64,000 nt of DNA from Leishmania mexicana MHOM/GT/2001/U1103 (taxonomy: Eukaryota; Euglenozoa; Kinetoplastea; Trypanosomatida; Trypanosomatidae): assembly GCF_000234665.1 (NCBI RefSeq), contig NC_018323.1, forward strand, positions 162,573 through 226,572, read 5' to 3'. How positions within the stretch are numbered: the first letter of the stretch is position 1; each line of letters opens with the position of its first letter. The notes beneath the pieces were generated by a model. That model worked only from the letters and a program-made list of their open reading frames with translations. It had not been told where the DNA came from and searched no databases. Below are positions 38,742 through 49,491 of this stretch, piece after piece. The translations under genes were made by a program, and so were the position numbers.

Positions 38742-41465
38742 ATGGACTTTGTGCCCGTCGAGCACACGACTCCGTCGTCCTCGGCGACGCCGTTACCGGG
38801 CGGTGCCCGCAGTGGCGTCACTCCAGCCTACCTCCGGGCGTCGCGCGGCGTGTCTACGCCACCGCCGCAGCGGCCGCGCCTTTTTGCGCGCGCGAGTGTC
38901 GCACGCGGGTCGCCGCCGCCGCCGGCTCGGTTGGCGCCAATCTCGTCGTCGACGCCATGCGTGCCGTTGCCCCAGCGAACCGCGTCGGAGAGCGTACACC
39001 GAAGCTGTGTATCTGATAGCTTCAATTGCGAAGAGCGCGGTCTGCCCGGCGCGTGGCCGATTGCGTGCGGTGAGCCCGCCGGCGCACGTCCACTGATGGT
39101 GGTGGCGTTTTCCGCCTATGAAGGCTCGTTGCTGCGCGAGGGTGATGGGGTTTTCGGTACGTGCGCGACCGACCTCAACACGGCACCGCCACCCGCTCGC
39201 GTAGAGCCGCTGCTCCGTCGCAAAATGGTGCCTGCTGGCGCGCTACACGCACACGTGGCGAACGGTTACAGTAGTGTGGCGAGCGAGGGGATGACAGCGG
39301 ATGACAGCAGCAGCTCGGCTGCCGGCGTCACAGAGTTGTCGAGTGCCGCGCAAAGTACCGCCGCGGTGCCGCTCATGCACAGCATTGGGCGAACCAAGCG
39401 CCACCGCATGGTCAGCTCCGCCGACACGCAGCACAGTTTGGCAAGCAGCACGCTGCCGCTCCCGCGTTGCCATCGCACTTCCGGCCACGGCAGCATCGAC
39501 GGGGAGTCGGCTTCTCAGCGCGACGTCGGGTTTGACGCGTCCATGACGCGCGCTCTTCCGTCCTTGGCGGGGCGTTACCTGTGCGCTGACCACGACGAGG
39601 AGACGGATGGCGCTCCGAAGCGCTGCGGCAGCGGTAGCAACAGCAGCAGCTGCAGCAGCCGTGGCGCAGTCAGCTACAGCGCGTCTTCAACTCGCGCCAG
39701 CGTCGCGGACGTGCCTGAGAAGCTCGACATGATCACGCGACGGGCAGGCCAGCGCGCGTTTGACAACTCCGCGGCGGGCGCGCAGTGCCTCGTCATCGAG
39801 GACAGCGTGGACACGGACGCGGTGGTCACACCAGCCCAGCTGCAGCAAATGAAAGCCGAGGCAGCCGGAGGCGGCGTGCATCGGCGAGCGTCAGGCGAGT
39901 TATCGACGCTCTATGAGAGTCGCCTCGTCACCGCTGACGTGCTGCGGGACTGGACGGGCTGGGAGGATCTTGACCTGGTGCTTACGGCGCAGCTCCGCGT
40001 GGATGCGGATGCCATGATCGGCGTCAACCAGATTGGAGCACAACTGTCGTCGCTTTCATCGCTGAAGCTCAACGGCTCACGCATTTGCCGTGTACGCCAG
40101 CTCGGTACCGGCTTCCACGCGTTGAAATATCTGTGGCTAAACAGTTGCCACGTCACGGATCTGTACGGCATCGCGGCGTGCTGCCCGTCACTGGTGGAGC
40201 TTTATGTCCCCTTCAACCGCGTGCGCGATGTCACTCCGGTAATGGCGCTCTCCGCGACGCTAGAAGTTCTGGACGTGGAGGGCAATCTGCTCGACGACGC
40301 TGCAGACCTTGGCGCTGTCCTCACTTCCTTGCATGGGGTGCGTGCGCTGTCCCTCCTTGGGAATCCGCTCACGTGCGAGCACCAAGCGCGTGTGCGAGAC
40401 GCATATCGGGTTTTACTCGTTGAGGGGGGATGCAGGGCGGGCACGAATACGGCGGCCTCTGGCGACGTGCTCTCCCCAGTGCCGCCGCCGAGCGAGCACA
40501 AGCCCTTCTCACACGTCCTTGCAGCCTGGGTGCGCCTGCTTATGCCGCAGTTGGAGACGCTGAATGATGCTGCCATCGATGTCTCCGTCACCAGCTCCTG
40601 CGCCTCGTCCCCTCTGCACGGTTCATCGCCAGAGGAGGCGAGACGACGGCTCGCAGCGCCGGTTTCGACTCACGTGGACCCGCTGGATGATGCCTTGGCC
40701 GAGGAACTCCGGCTGGTAGAGGAGTGCGTGCGCGGCGCCGACGCCTTCGATGCTCTTCTCGCTGCCGTCGATGAGGCGAACCGCCACGTCTACACGCGCC
40801 CCTCCACCTCGTGCAGTGGTGCTCAGCCGCGTCTTGCCCCGAGGACCGCCATGGGGGTTGCTCGCCCCTTTACTTCACGGTGGTCCAGGGCACCCGTCCG
40901 ACTCGGTTCGTGTGGAGGCTCGACGACTGACGCATCAGTGCTCACAACAGGGGGGGTACTAGCTGGCAATGCGACCGCGAGCCTGAGACGCCGACTAGCG
41001 ACGCCGTCGATGTCATCCACCGACGCAGCACAGAATGACCCGTCTGCCACCAGTGGCTCTGCTGCGGACCCCGCTGGATGCAAAGGCACGAGCGCGCAAC
41101 GGAATGGCATCTCTCCAACGGACGCACGATACTGTGCTTCTGTGACTGCCACCTCCACCAGCGATCTGGACGAGGATGCTCACATCGCCGCGCTGTTGGC
41201 CGATGACAGCGAAGAGGAGGAGTGGGAACACTTCAAGGCGTCGCTGCTTCGGTCGAAATCGTCGTCGGCAGCGCCCATCCCGAGACTGAGCGGCCCCATG
41301 AGCACATCCGCTGCGGCAGCGGCCTCCTACCATCCGTTTCTCTACACGCAGAACGAAGAAGCCGCCGCGACGGCGAGCATGCTGCAGGCTGACGGCTTCG
41401 AAAAGGAGCTGCGCACGGAGCTGACGCGTCTGCGGATGCGGATAGCGAAGGAGAGCCGGGAATGA
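38742..41465 (+). CDS. LRRC56: LRRC56-like leucine-rich repeat protein
   Basis: The 907-residue protein carries an LRRC56-type core at about residues 400-560. WEDLDLVLTAQLRVD is followed by LSSLKLNGSRICRVRQLGTG, then LKYLWLNSCHVTDLYGIAA, LVELYVPFNRVRDVTP, LEVLDVEGNLLDD and LLGNPLTCEHQARV, matching the human LRRC56 repeat series almost phrase for phrase (from memory). LRRC56 assists maturation or transport of outer dynein arms in cilia and flagella, so a role in flagellar motility is expected. The first 400 residues are Ser/Ala-rich and probably disordered, as are about 640-830. The C-terminus is an acidic/basic coiled coil (from about 865). The reading frame is open upstream to 38724, but ATG 38742 is the first after the predicted acceptor. 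The protein is longer than human LRRC56 (about 540). Confidence 0.82.
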   Translation: MDFVPVEHTTPSSSATPLPGGARSGVTPAYLRASRGVSTPPPQRPRLFARASVARGSPPPPARLAPISSSTPCVPLPQRTASESVHRSCVSDSFNCEERGLPGAWPIACGEPAGARPLMVVAFSAYEGSLLREGDGVFGTCATDLNTAPPPARVEPLLRRKMVPAGALHAHVANGYSSVASEGMTADDSSSSAAGVTELSSAAQSTAAVPLMHSIGRTKRHRMVSSADTQHSLASSTLPLPRCHRTSGHGSIDGESASQRDVGFDASMTRALPSLAGRYLCADHDEETDGAPKRCGSGSNSSSCSSRGAVSYSASSTRASVADVPEKLDMITRRAGQRAFDNSAAGAQCLVIEDSVDTDAVVTPAQLQQMKAEAAGGGVHRRASGELSTLYESRLVTADVLRDWTGWEDLDLVLTAQLRVDADAMIGVNQIGAQLSSLSSLKLNGSRICRVRQLGTGFHALKYLWLNSCHVTDLYGIAACCPSLVELYVPFNRVRDVTPVMALSATLEVLDVEGNLLDDAADLGAVLTSLHGVRALSLLGNPLTCEHQARVRDAYRVLLVEGGCRAGTNTAASGDVLSPVPPPSEHKPFSHVLAAWVRLLMPQLETLNDAAIDVSVTSSCASSPLHGSSPEEARRRLAAPVSTHVDPLDDALAEELRLVEECVRGADAFDALLAAVDEANRHVYTRPSTSCSGAQPRLAPRTAMGVARPFTSRWSRAPVRLGSCGGSTTDASVLTTGGVLAGNATASLRRRLATPSMSSTDAAQNDPSATSGSAADPAGCKGTSAQRNGISPTDARYCASVTATSTSDLDEDAHIAALLADDSEEEEWEHFKASLLRSKSSSAAPIPRLSGPMSTSAAAAASYHPFLYTQNEEAAATASMLQADGFEKELRTELTRLRMRIAKESRE

Positions 41466-43763
41466 GGCCATGCTGCACTCCACTCATTTTTTTTCGTTGT
41501 ATTATCACCTCAGAGCCTGTGTATGCCCGTTCCTCCTCCTCCTCCTGGGGACTGCCTTTATAGTGCTGGTAGGAACAACGGTGGGGCGCGCCGTCAGCCC
41601 AGTGAGACACTTCACCGGTGTCCTCGCTCAGTAGTCTCTCTCTCTTTCTTTTTATCTTTTTTTTTGTGTTTCTGGCGTCGTCGGCATGCGTGCGTGTGTG
41701 TGTGTGTGCTTACGTTGGGTCTTCCACCTCCTTCGTTGCTTCTGCCTCTAGCCGTTGGGCTTGAACGCATACCCCCTCCCCCTCCCCCTCCCCCCTCTCC
41801 GTTTTGGCTTTGCACGACGTTGAACAAATGGAACCATCTTCCTCTCCATCCCGCCCTTCCTGAGATGCCCATGTACATACAGAGAACGAACCATGTGGCC
41901 CCCTCCCCCCTCCCCAACACACGCGAACTACCAAAAGCCTTCGTATTCTTATTGGAAGTCCTATCTTTTTTTTCTTTGGACCCCCCCTCCTCCCTTTTCT
42001 TATGCCCCGTTGGGCAACAACATCCATGCACATACAGACATGCACACGCGAAAACGTTTTACGTTTCTCGACGTTGAACCGACACCACACACACACACAC
42101 ACTCCCTCTCTCCCGTCGTTTTGTTCTTCTTCATCTTCTTCGTTCTCCCCTTCTTCTTTTTCTGTGATCGTCATCTTCGATCTTTAGACATGTTGCGCGT
42201 GCTGCGTGTGTTGTGTGTGCGTGCTTTGCCCGCTCTTCCCTCTGTCTCTCCACTTGGTGGTCAGAAAATATTTCCTTTTTCTGTCGTGCAGGTATGCGTG
42301 TATGTTCTCAAAAGAGTCGAGGTGACTGTCCGACGACGCTGCGGTCTACCGTATCCTCTTCGCCAGACACTCCACCTCACCCCCTAATCCCCCGCTCTTG
42401 CTCTCGTTCGGGGACTTTTCTTCGTCCCTCAGTCGCTACACCTGTCCCGCTGCAAGGGGACGTCCGTGACACCTCCCTCCCTCCCCCTCCATTGCACTGC
42501 AGCGTGCTTCTTCTCCTTCTGCGCACTTCGTCGCTTCTCTCACCGCAGCGGAGAAGCTGTTTAGCGCTGCATCAATGACCCCATCAAACCCCTTCCAAGC
42601 GTGGTTCATGGCAGTGCCGACGAGATGGGGAGGAGAGGGAGCGCGAGGATCACCGGCTCCTCCTTCGACAAGCGCGCGCGCACACACATCGATACACACC
42701 TCCACTTCTATCTAGACTGGTGTTTCGGGGAGAGCCAGCTCCGGTGTAAACATTTTGTCTTACCGTAGCACTTCCGCCTCACCGACCTCCTTGTGTGTGT
42801 GTGTTTTTAAAGCCTGTGTGTGAGCCTTGCCTTACCTTCATTTCGCTTTCCTGTTTTGAGTGCGTGAGTTGGACCACTTCCCCCCCCCCCCCCGATGCTG
42901 CTGCGGACTGCTCCGGCCACCATTCCTATGGCTCTCGCATCTCGTTGCTGTATTGCCGTAGCAAAGTGTTGCGGGCGCTCCGTCGTTTGAGACGTGGCTT
43001 GCTGCTCTCTTGTTCGATACGGGTGATCTCACGATGCCGGTTTTCGTTTCGTTTTTTACCCCGTGTTGGCGCGTGCGCATGGATATTCATTATATAATGG
43101 CAGAGGGTTTGGACGCCCCCCCCTCCCACACACACAGTCTCGCTACTCCCGCTGACTGGGAAAGTCTCGGTGACGAATTCTTGAGAGCAGACAAGCTGAG
43201 GCGTGCGACGCTTACCCCTCTCTGCTGCTCGATGGCACCCGCATCTTCAGTTCCCTTGCCCCCTTTCCGTCCTCCTTTTTTTTGTTTCTCTTGCACATTG
43301 CTCCAGTTCTGCTTTCTTCACTCGGATAGGCAACGCGTGTCGTTGTGCTCCCATCTGGGGGTGGGGGAGAAGGCAGAGGAGACGGCGAATGGGCGAACGA
43401 GAAGGCCCGCTACGTGTGCTTCTCGGATGTGCGCCAGCCTTTTATTCGGCCCCGTCGCCACCTCTATCTCTGCCAGTACCGCCTCACCCCCCGCACACAC
43501 GCACACGCCCTTCTGTCTCTCTCTCTTCTCTTTCCCGTAGTTGGGTTGATTCCCAAGCCCATCTCCTCCCATGTCACCACCCCGTCCTTTCTCCATTTTT
43601 TTCTCGAGTTCTCCTCCACGTGACGTTGTGTGTGTGAGTGTGTGAGTGTGCAGAGCCTGTGACACCGTCGTCTCCTGTATCGTGTCTCGCTCTCTCCTTC
43701 CTCCTCGGTCTCTGCGTGTATGCGCCTCCTCTGTTAGGCCGTGAGCCGTTTGTACGCGTGTAT

Positions 43764-44516
43764 GGCATGTCTTTGTGCCTGTGTCTGTGTCGGCATGTGT
43801 ATGTGTTGTGTGCCGGGTAGTGGCTGAGCCTCTCTCGCCCTTTTCTTTCCGAATGTCCTTCATGCTATCATGGGTTCCTCTCTGAGTTGTCGATCCCCGA
43901 CTAGCCTCTCCCTCCCCTCTCTCCATGCCTGCTGTTGTCGCTGCGTGTGCATGTGTGCGCGTGTTGGCTGCCACTGGCGTGGTGCTGCACGATTCGGTAC
44001 GGGTGCCGTTCCTGCCAACACACACCCGCATCCACACATCCTTTTATACACGCGTCCCTTGTTGTACTGGTTCATGTCCTGCCTTCACCCCTCCCCCTCA
44101 TGACTGCTCTAGTCTGATGACGGGGGAGGGGACACCTCAGCCTGGTATCAGGGCCTACCACGTACTGTTCCGGCGAACCGAGAAGCCCCCCTCCACCTCC
44201 CCCCTTATCCCTGCCAGCGCGGAGCCACATGTAGCGGTGGCAGGACCAAGTACCGAGGCCTTCGTGGATTCGGTGCGGTGCGTCGGGGCGGTCAGCGACT
44301 GTGCCCGCGCCTGTGCCATGGGCATATGATGGTCAGCGTGCGAAGGTGGCTCGGACGTATCGCATCCGCGGCCCCGACTGGGTAGTTGTGGGGAGCCTGC
44401 GCCGCCCGGAGGGATGCACGAGGTGGTGACCCGCCTAATGGGGGGTGACTGTGTGGCGGCCTGCGGAGCCGGTGGGGTGTGGGTGGGGGTCTGAGCTCGT
44501 GTTGTATGGCAGTACA
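43764..44516 (+). repeat. 753-bp long direct repeat, left copy
   Basis: This segment matches 59489-60241 with a constant offset of 15,725 and no indels. I count two mismatches (in GTGTGGCGGCC and CTGAGCTCG). The first 340 bases are unique to this pair; the remainder is SIDER-like copy B. The partner ends at a (TA)n microsatellite. Confidence 0.85.
44103..44489 (+). mobile_element. SIDER-like retroposon, copy B (3'-truncated)
   Basis: Shares ACTGCTCTAGTCTGATG and the following 370 bases with copy C (47612 onward), then loses similarity after GGGTGG near 44486. It lies in sense orientation in the 3' flank of the LRRC56-like gene. Copies B and D share private variants (CATATGATGG instead of CATATGCTGG; GTGCGAAGG instead of GTGTGAAGG). 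Confidence 0.7.
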
Positions 44517-45353
44517 ATGAACAGACGTTGACAACGGGAGCCATGGCCGCGTCGGTGCCCCCTCTCGCCCCCTCCCCCTCCTTGTGTTTCCCGTGAACCA
44601 GTGCGTCTTTTGCCTCGTCATAATGCTGTTGAATGCTCCTCGTTTTTGTACTGTGGTCACCCGCTCCTCTGGCGCGTCTTTTACTGTGTGCCGGTGACGC
44701 TCGTGCGTCCGCGCACGCGTGTGTGGGAAGTCCACCACACACAATAATCCAAATCCGGGGAAGGGTGCGCTTGTGGTCTCAAGCAGGCCAAAAGAAGGGG
44801 AAGAAGAGGGCGGGATATCACGATTGTGCATCGGCGGCGGAGAGGGAGGCCCTTGTCCGGTGATAAGGCAAGTGCCGCACAAGAAGAGAGCGCTGCCTAG
44901 CCGTCGAGCATGTCTCAAGACGCCCGCTATCGTCGCCTTGTTGCTCCGCCTTGAAAGAGCAACAGGCGACACGATGAGTGCACCGGCGCTAACACACCGC
45001 TGCGGTACGCGGCTGCGCCGGAGGGGATCGCGCTGCATGCTGAGCGAGTGGTCGTCTCTACCTCAAGTCGATGATACCTGCGCTGCGCATCGCCTCCTTG
45101 CCTGAACCGTTGGTCTGTCCTTCTCGCATCTCCTCTTCTCTCCGGCCAGCACGCAGCACACTACCTCCACGTACGTGCGCAGCAAGAACCGTGGCACCAC
45201 AACGCCACCGACACCGACGAAAGGGGGAAAAAACGTACACACACATTTGCCCGGCAGGCCAAGCGCTACGAAGTATATAACACAGAAGAGCCGAGACACA
45301 CGCACGCGCAGAGCGGCTTCCCCATCACCACCACGCGCACCCCGCACGCTCGT

Positions 45354-45370
45354 GCGTCTTTTTGCTCCAG
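45354..45370 (+). promoter_or_regulatory. Predicted spliced-leader acceptor for MAP1
   Basis: CGTCTTTTTGCTCCAG with AG at 45369-45370 gives a 27-nt leader before the ATG at 45398. Confidence 0.65.
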
Positions 45371-45397
45371 TATTTTGGTTACCACCCCTCTCCCATA

Positions 45398-46603
45398 ATG
45401 CCGTGCGAAGGCTGCGGCGTCAGTGACGCCGGCCTGCAGTGCCCCACCTGCAAGAAACTGAGCCTGCCGCCGAGCTTCTTCTGCACGCAGGACTGCTTCC
45501 GGGGACATTGGGGAACGCACAAGCTGAAGCACACCGAGACGAAGAACCTGCCCGCCACGATCCCCACAATGACGGAGGTGGACGAGAGGCTCTTCAACTT
45601 CACGGGGCCGCTCCGTCCTGGAAAAATCACGCCACGCCGTGCTGTGCCGAAGGAGATAGCGCGGCCCGACTACGCGGAGCGAAACGACGGCGTTTCCGAG
45701 TCGGAGGAGAAGGAACGAGGCAGCCATCGCGTCGTTGCACACAACCTCAAGAACTTACACGAAGACTACAACAACGCCGAGCTGCGCCGGAGCTCCGACA
45801 TCCTCAAGATCAAGCGCGTGAACGCGCTCTCGCGTGAGGTGCTGGACATCGCCTGCGCGGCGGTGAAGCCGGGCGTCACGACGGACGAAATCGACCGCAT
45901 CGTCCACGAGGCGACGACTGAGCGTGGCATGTACCCGTCGCCGCTGAACTACTACAACTTCCCCAAGTCCGTCTGCACCAGCGTGAATGAGATCATCTGC
46001 CACGGCATCCCTGACAACCGCCCACTCGAGGAGGGCGACATCGTTAACATCGACGTCTCTTGCTACCTCGACGGCTTCCACGGCGATTTGAACGAAACGG
46101 TGTTTGTCGGCAAGCCGGACGAGGAAAGCGTGAAGATTGTGCACACGGCGTACGCCTGCATGATGGCCGGCATCAGCGTTGTGAAGCCGGATGAGCTCTA
46201 CCGCTACATCGGGGACGCCATCGAGGCGCGGGCGGAGAAGTCGGACTGCAGTGTGGTGCGCAGCTACACCGGACATGGTATCGGCAAGTTCTTTCACACG
46301 GCACCGAACGTGTGCCACTACAAGGACAACAAAAGCCCCGGCCTCATCAAGCCCGGGCACGTTTTTACGATTGAGCCGATGATCAACCTTGGCACGTGGC
46401 AGGATGTAACCTGGCCTGATAACTGGACGAGTGCAACGAAGGATGGCAAGCGTACTGCGCAGTTTGAGCACACAATGGTGTGCACACCGGAAGGTGTAGA
46501 GCTTCTGACGGACTGGAAGGACGGCATACCCTTTTACCAGAAGCAGCTGAAGGAATGGGGCATTCCGATCCCCGCCGAAGACCCCAGCGAAATTAAAATC
46601 TGA
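45398..46603 (+). CDS. MAP1: Methionine aminopeptidase 1 (type Ib with zinc finger)
   Basis: The 401-residue cytosolic, ribosome-associated metalloprotease removes the initiator Met. The N-terminal C6H2 zinc finger is complete: C3/C6, C15/C18, C29/C33, H37/H41. The catalytic pita-bread domain starts near residue 120. All five metal ligands are present: D219, D230, H293 (in GHGIGKFFH), E326 (in FTIEPM) and E357 (in QFEHT), as is the substrate-site H202 (CHGIP). These are exactly ten lower than the human MetAP1 numbers as I recall them. Length and layout are typical (human 386). There is no 60-residue insert as in type 2 enzymes. Two SIDER-like elements follow in its 3' flank, which may affect mRNA stability. 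Confidence 0.97.
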   Translation: MPCEGCGVSDAGLQCPTCKKLSLPPSFFCTQDCFRGHWGTHKLKHTETKNLPATIPTMTEVDERLFNFTGPLRPGKITPRRAVPKEIARPDYAERNDGVSESEEKERGSHRVVAHNLKNLHEDYNNAELRRSSDILKIKRVNALSREVLDIACAAVKPGVTTDEIDRIVHEATTERGMYPSPLNYYNFPKSVCTSVNEIICHGIPDNRPLEEGDIVNIDVSCYLDGFHGDLNETVFVGKPDEESVKIVHTAYACMMAGISVVKPDELYRYIGDAIEARAEKSDCSVVRSYTGHGIGKFFHTAPNVCHYKDNKSPGLIKPGHVFTIEPMINLGTWQDVTWPDNWTSATKDGKRTAQFEHTMVCTPEGVELLTDWKDGIPFYQKQLKEWGIPIPAEDPSEIKI

Positions 46604-46807
46604 GGAATACTGAACGAAACACAGACCGCAGGGAGAGGGCGGGTCGCAGTCTGTTGGAGATCCTGAGCGGGTTGTTGGGAAGAATGAGCGTGTTGCTCTT
46701 CTTGTGGTGCGGTGGGTGAGGAGACGTGTTGGGAGTGTTTCCTGCATGCCATTCTTTTCCCTTCGCTTCTGCCCCCTCCCCCCTCCTCCCCCTCTCCCGT
46801 CCCCGTA

Positions 46808-47600
46808 GATGGCAGGGACACCTCAGTGCATGGAATCACCACGGCCTAGCACGCACTCTGCGCGGAAGCCCCATGGCCTGCCGCCTGCCCTCGGGCACGG
46901 CGGGCGGACTCGTGACGTTGGCGGGCGGAGTCATGGGCGTAGCCTTCGCTGCATGCAGTGGAGTTGCCATGAGACCGAGCGTCGCCACACGGTGCTGGGT
47001 GGCTCGGTTCCGGGACGCATCGTCGCTACAAGCCCGTGCTCTGCGGGAGACGCGTTACACCCCCACAGGCCTGTAAGGCATTTGCCCCCCCCCCCCCTTC
47101 GCTTTCAGCATTGCGGTGCAGCAAGAGAAGGGCAGCACGGCGGTGGCGTGTCGGTGCTCCTCCGGCGGGGCATACGCATAGGTGCGGGCCCGAGGATCCA
47201 CAGTGCACGTGTGCGAAGCATGTGCCGCGGCTTGAGGTGACTGAGATTGCGCAGCACGGCACACAGGTCGGGTGTAGAGGGTCTCAGCGGGCCCTGGGCT
47301 GCGGCTGGCCAACCTCCTGCTTGAGGACATCCGGCATGCACCTGGACCAGCCCACAGCCGGGTCCGTGTGTCGGATGCTGAGCGCGCAGCACGCATGCGG
47401 AGGCGGAACGGGCGACGAGAAGAGCTCGTTGGACGCGCGGCCCCGATTCGCCGGCAGGACGGTTCGCCCTCGGAGGACCCGAACGCAGCCGTGTGTGGGG
47501 GGGGGGAGGGGAATGCAGCTGAGGCGTGTGAGCCGTGACTGGATCTGCGCCTGTGCTGCTGACATGTGTTCGTGGGTGGGATCTGGACGCAGTGAAAAAA
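46808..47600 (+). mobile_element. Degenerate SIDER-like retroposon (element E)
   Basis: The 5' end (GATGGCAGGGACACCTCAG) is a diverged version of the 5' end of copies A-D (GATGGCGGGGGAGGGGACAC), and GGCCTAGCACGCACTCTGCG parallels GGCCTACCACGTACTGTTCC. Bases 47201-47587 reappear inverted at 14873-15263. A short A6 run (47593-47598) near the end could be the remnant of an A-tail. A C14-15 run (about 47083-47097) lies inside. Element limits are approximate. Confidence 0.5.
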
Positions 47601-47611
47601 GGTCTTCACGT

Positions 47612-48111
47612 ACTGCTCTAGTCTGATGGCGGGGGAGGGGACACCTCAGCCTGGTATCAGGGCCTACCACGTACTGTTCCGGCGAACCGAGAAGCCCCCC
47701 TCCACCTCCCCCCTTATCCCTGCCAGCGCGGAGCCACATGTAGCGGTGGCAGGACCAAGTACCGAGGCCTTCGTGGATTCGGTGCGGTGCGTCGGGGCGG
47801 TCAGCGACTGTGCCCGCGCCTGTGCCATGGGCATATGCTGGTCAGCGTGTGAAGGTGGCTCGGACGTATCGCATCCGCGGCCCCGACTGGGTAGTTGTGG
47901 GGAGCCTGCGCCGCCCGGAGGGATGCACGAGGTGGTGACCCGCCTAATGGGGGGTGACTGTGTGGCGGCCTGCGGAGCCGGTGGGGTGTGGGTGGAGGCA
48001 GTGGCCGTGCTGAGATGACCGAGTCGGTGCAGTGCCGTGACGCGTGTTTCTACGGCTGCTTCTCACCACGCGGAACGGGGGCCTGTGGCAGTCCAGGATG
48101 TGGTGGGGGGA
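47612..48111 (+). mobile_element. SIDER-like retroposon, copy C
   Basis: Bases 47625-48111 match copy A (22720-23206) with no indels and about five mismatches; the leading ACTGCTCTAGTCTGATG is shared with copies B and D. It stands head-to-tail behind element E in the MAP1 3' flank. Confidence 0.72.
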
Positions 48112-48471
48112 AGGTACGGCTGTCTCCCGTGGCTGAAGGTGCACCGTGAAGGCGGTAAAAAGCGCATCGTGGGTGTCGCCGTTCTCCCCATTGTCATTGT
48201 CTTGCGACCGTTTGCGGCTTTTGCGGTGGCGCTTTCCATTCGTTATAAGTTAGTGCACGCTCTCGCGGAGGGAGATGGGGGAGAGAGGGCGAGCGGCCCG
48301 CAGACAAAACAGCGGGCCCCTTTCCAGTCGTATCACGGCAGGCATGCGCGATGTATCTCCTTCGCCTTTTGCTGTCGGCGTGCAATGGGCGTCTGTCTTG
48401 CCCCCCCCCCTTCAACAGCAGGGAATTGCTGTGGACTGTGTATCGCTTCTCTCTTGCGTAAGGTGTAAGCC

Positions 48472-48819
48472 ATGGGGGCCTCTGTGTATGTGCGGGGGCG
48501 CAGAGGTTCTCAGTATTTGAAGTGCAACCCCGACGGGGACCGCGTTGCCAACCCTTTCCCCCAGGTATACCGATTTCCTGGTCAGGATATCATTTTCCGA
48601 GGATTTGGCGGCTCAAAGGGTCAACCGACCACGGAGGCGCAGGATCGGTTGAATGTCCTCCCCACCTCACAGCCGAAACCCTCCGCCGCTGGGAGGACCT
48701 CGGGACGTGTTTGCTGTCCATGGGAAAATGCGCCTGGCTTCGGCGTTGCCCTCGGCAGATTCGCCATTCATTTCGGATCATCGTGGGGCCCAGCGCTCTC
48801 TGCGCCAAATGCTGCATAG
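48472..48819 (+). CDS. Doubtful small ORF, 115 residues
   Basis: The ATG at 48472 follows a short pyrimidine tract and GTAAG. The translation is not low-complexity (LKCNPDGDRVANPFPQVYRF, then GQDIIFRGFGGSKG) and differs in character from the surrounding flank. The next frame is also open over the same bases, which argues for chance or for a decayed retroelement piece. No family is recognised. Treat as a weak candidate only. Confidence 0.18.
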   Translation: MGASVYVRGRRGSQYLKCNPDGDRVANPFPQVYRFPGQDIIFRGFGGSKGQPTTEAQDRLNVLPTSQPKPSAAGRTSGRVCCPWENAPGFGVALGRFAIHFGSSWGPALSAPNAA

Positions 48820-49426
48820 CGAACTTGCCCGGCTTGTTGGTTGTACTTGTGACCCCGTCTCTTCCCCCTCTGTTTTTTTTTTACGAGCACGGTGCATCCT
48901 CCCTCTCCTCCTCCTCCTCCTCCCCCCCGCCACACACGCACACCGCCTCGCCTTGCGGACACACACCACACGCACTGCCATTATCGCCACATGCATACAC
49001 GCATCAACCTTTGTCTCGCTTTCTTCTTTTCTTGTGGCATTCGTTACGGCCACGCCCGCATGCGCGCTCTGATGGGCATGCGGCTGACCTACTCTAACGA
49101 ATCGAATGTGGCGTGTCTTTGGATGCGCGTAGAAGCTGACGCAAGAAAGAGAAAGGGCAAGCGGTTGCGTGGCACGCGCCTGGTGTTGGGCTCTGTAGAT
49201 TTCTTGCGAAGTGGGAGATACAGCGTGAGCAGGAGAACGAGAGAGACGGCAGCTTCTATCTGCCCTTGCCCTGTTTCGCACTCATACACACACGCACACA
49301 TTGGACCCACGCCGTGTGGCCCTGTGGCGGTTACTGTCCTTCTCCGATTGTAGAGCCTTTGGAACGGCGACTGGGCCGTGTCGTTTGTGTGTGTGTGTGT
49401 GCACCGTCGCCAACACCTCTTCGTCT

Positions 49427-49449
49427 CTCTGGTCCTTTTGTTCATCAAG
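49427..49449 (+). promoter_or_regulatory. Predicted spliced-leader acceptor for CH-domain gene
   Basis: TCTCTCTGGTCCTTTTGTTC is followed by TCAAG with AG at 49448-49449, leaving about 42 nt before the ATG at 49492. Confidence 0.45.
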
Positions 49450-49491
49450 CGACTCCGCCCGCCCCGCTCACTCCACCCTCTCCCACCCAAA

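Larger units (their letters stand above)
41466..45397 (+). other. Long intergenic region with SIDER-like copy B
   Basis: This 3.9-kb stretch contains the 753-bp repeat unit 43764-44516 with SIDER-like copy B inside it. It also holds a C13-14 run near 42880-42894, (CA)n near 42088-42102 and (TG)n near 41693-41708. I see no gene; a weakly open stretch at 44719-45105 has no recognisable motif. Confidence 0.6.
46604..49491 (+). other. Intergenic with two SIDER-like elements
   Basis: The 3' flank of MAP1 holds a degenerate element (about 46808-47600) followed directly by copy C (47612-48111). A weak ORF candidate is at 48472-48819 (own entry). The rest is pyrimidine-rich with (CA)n and (TG)n runs (49388-49402). 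Confidence 0.6.

Noticed and set aside
38236..39096. 286-residue frame overlapping the start of LRRC56
   Set aside because: Out of frame with LRRC56; the overlapping part is an Arg-rich shadow and the rest is pyrimidine-rich leader.
45755..46747. 330-residue antisense frame over MAP1
   Set aside because: Shadow of the certain MAP1 gene.
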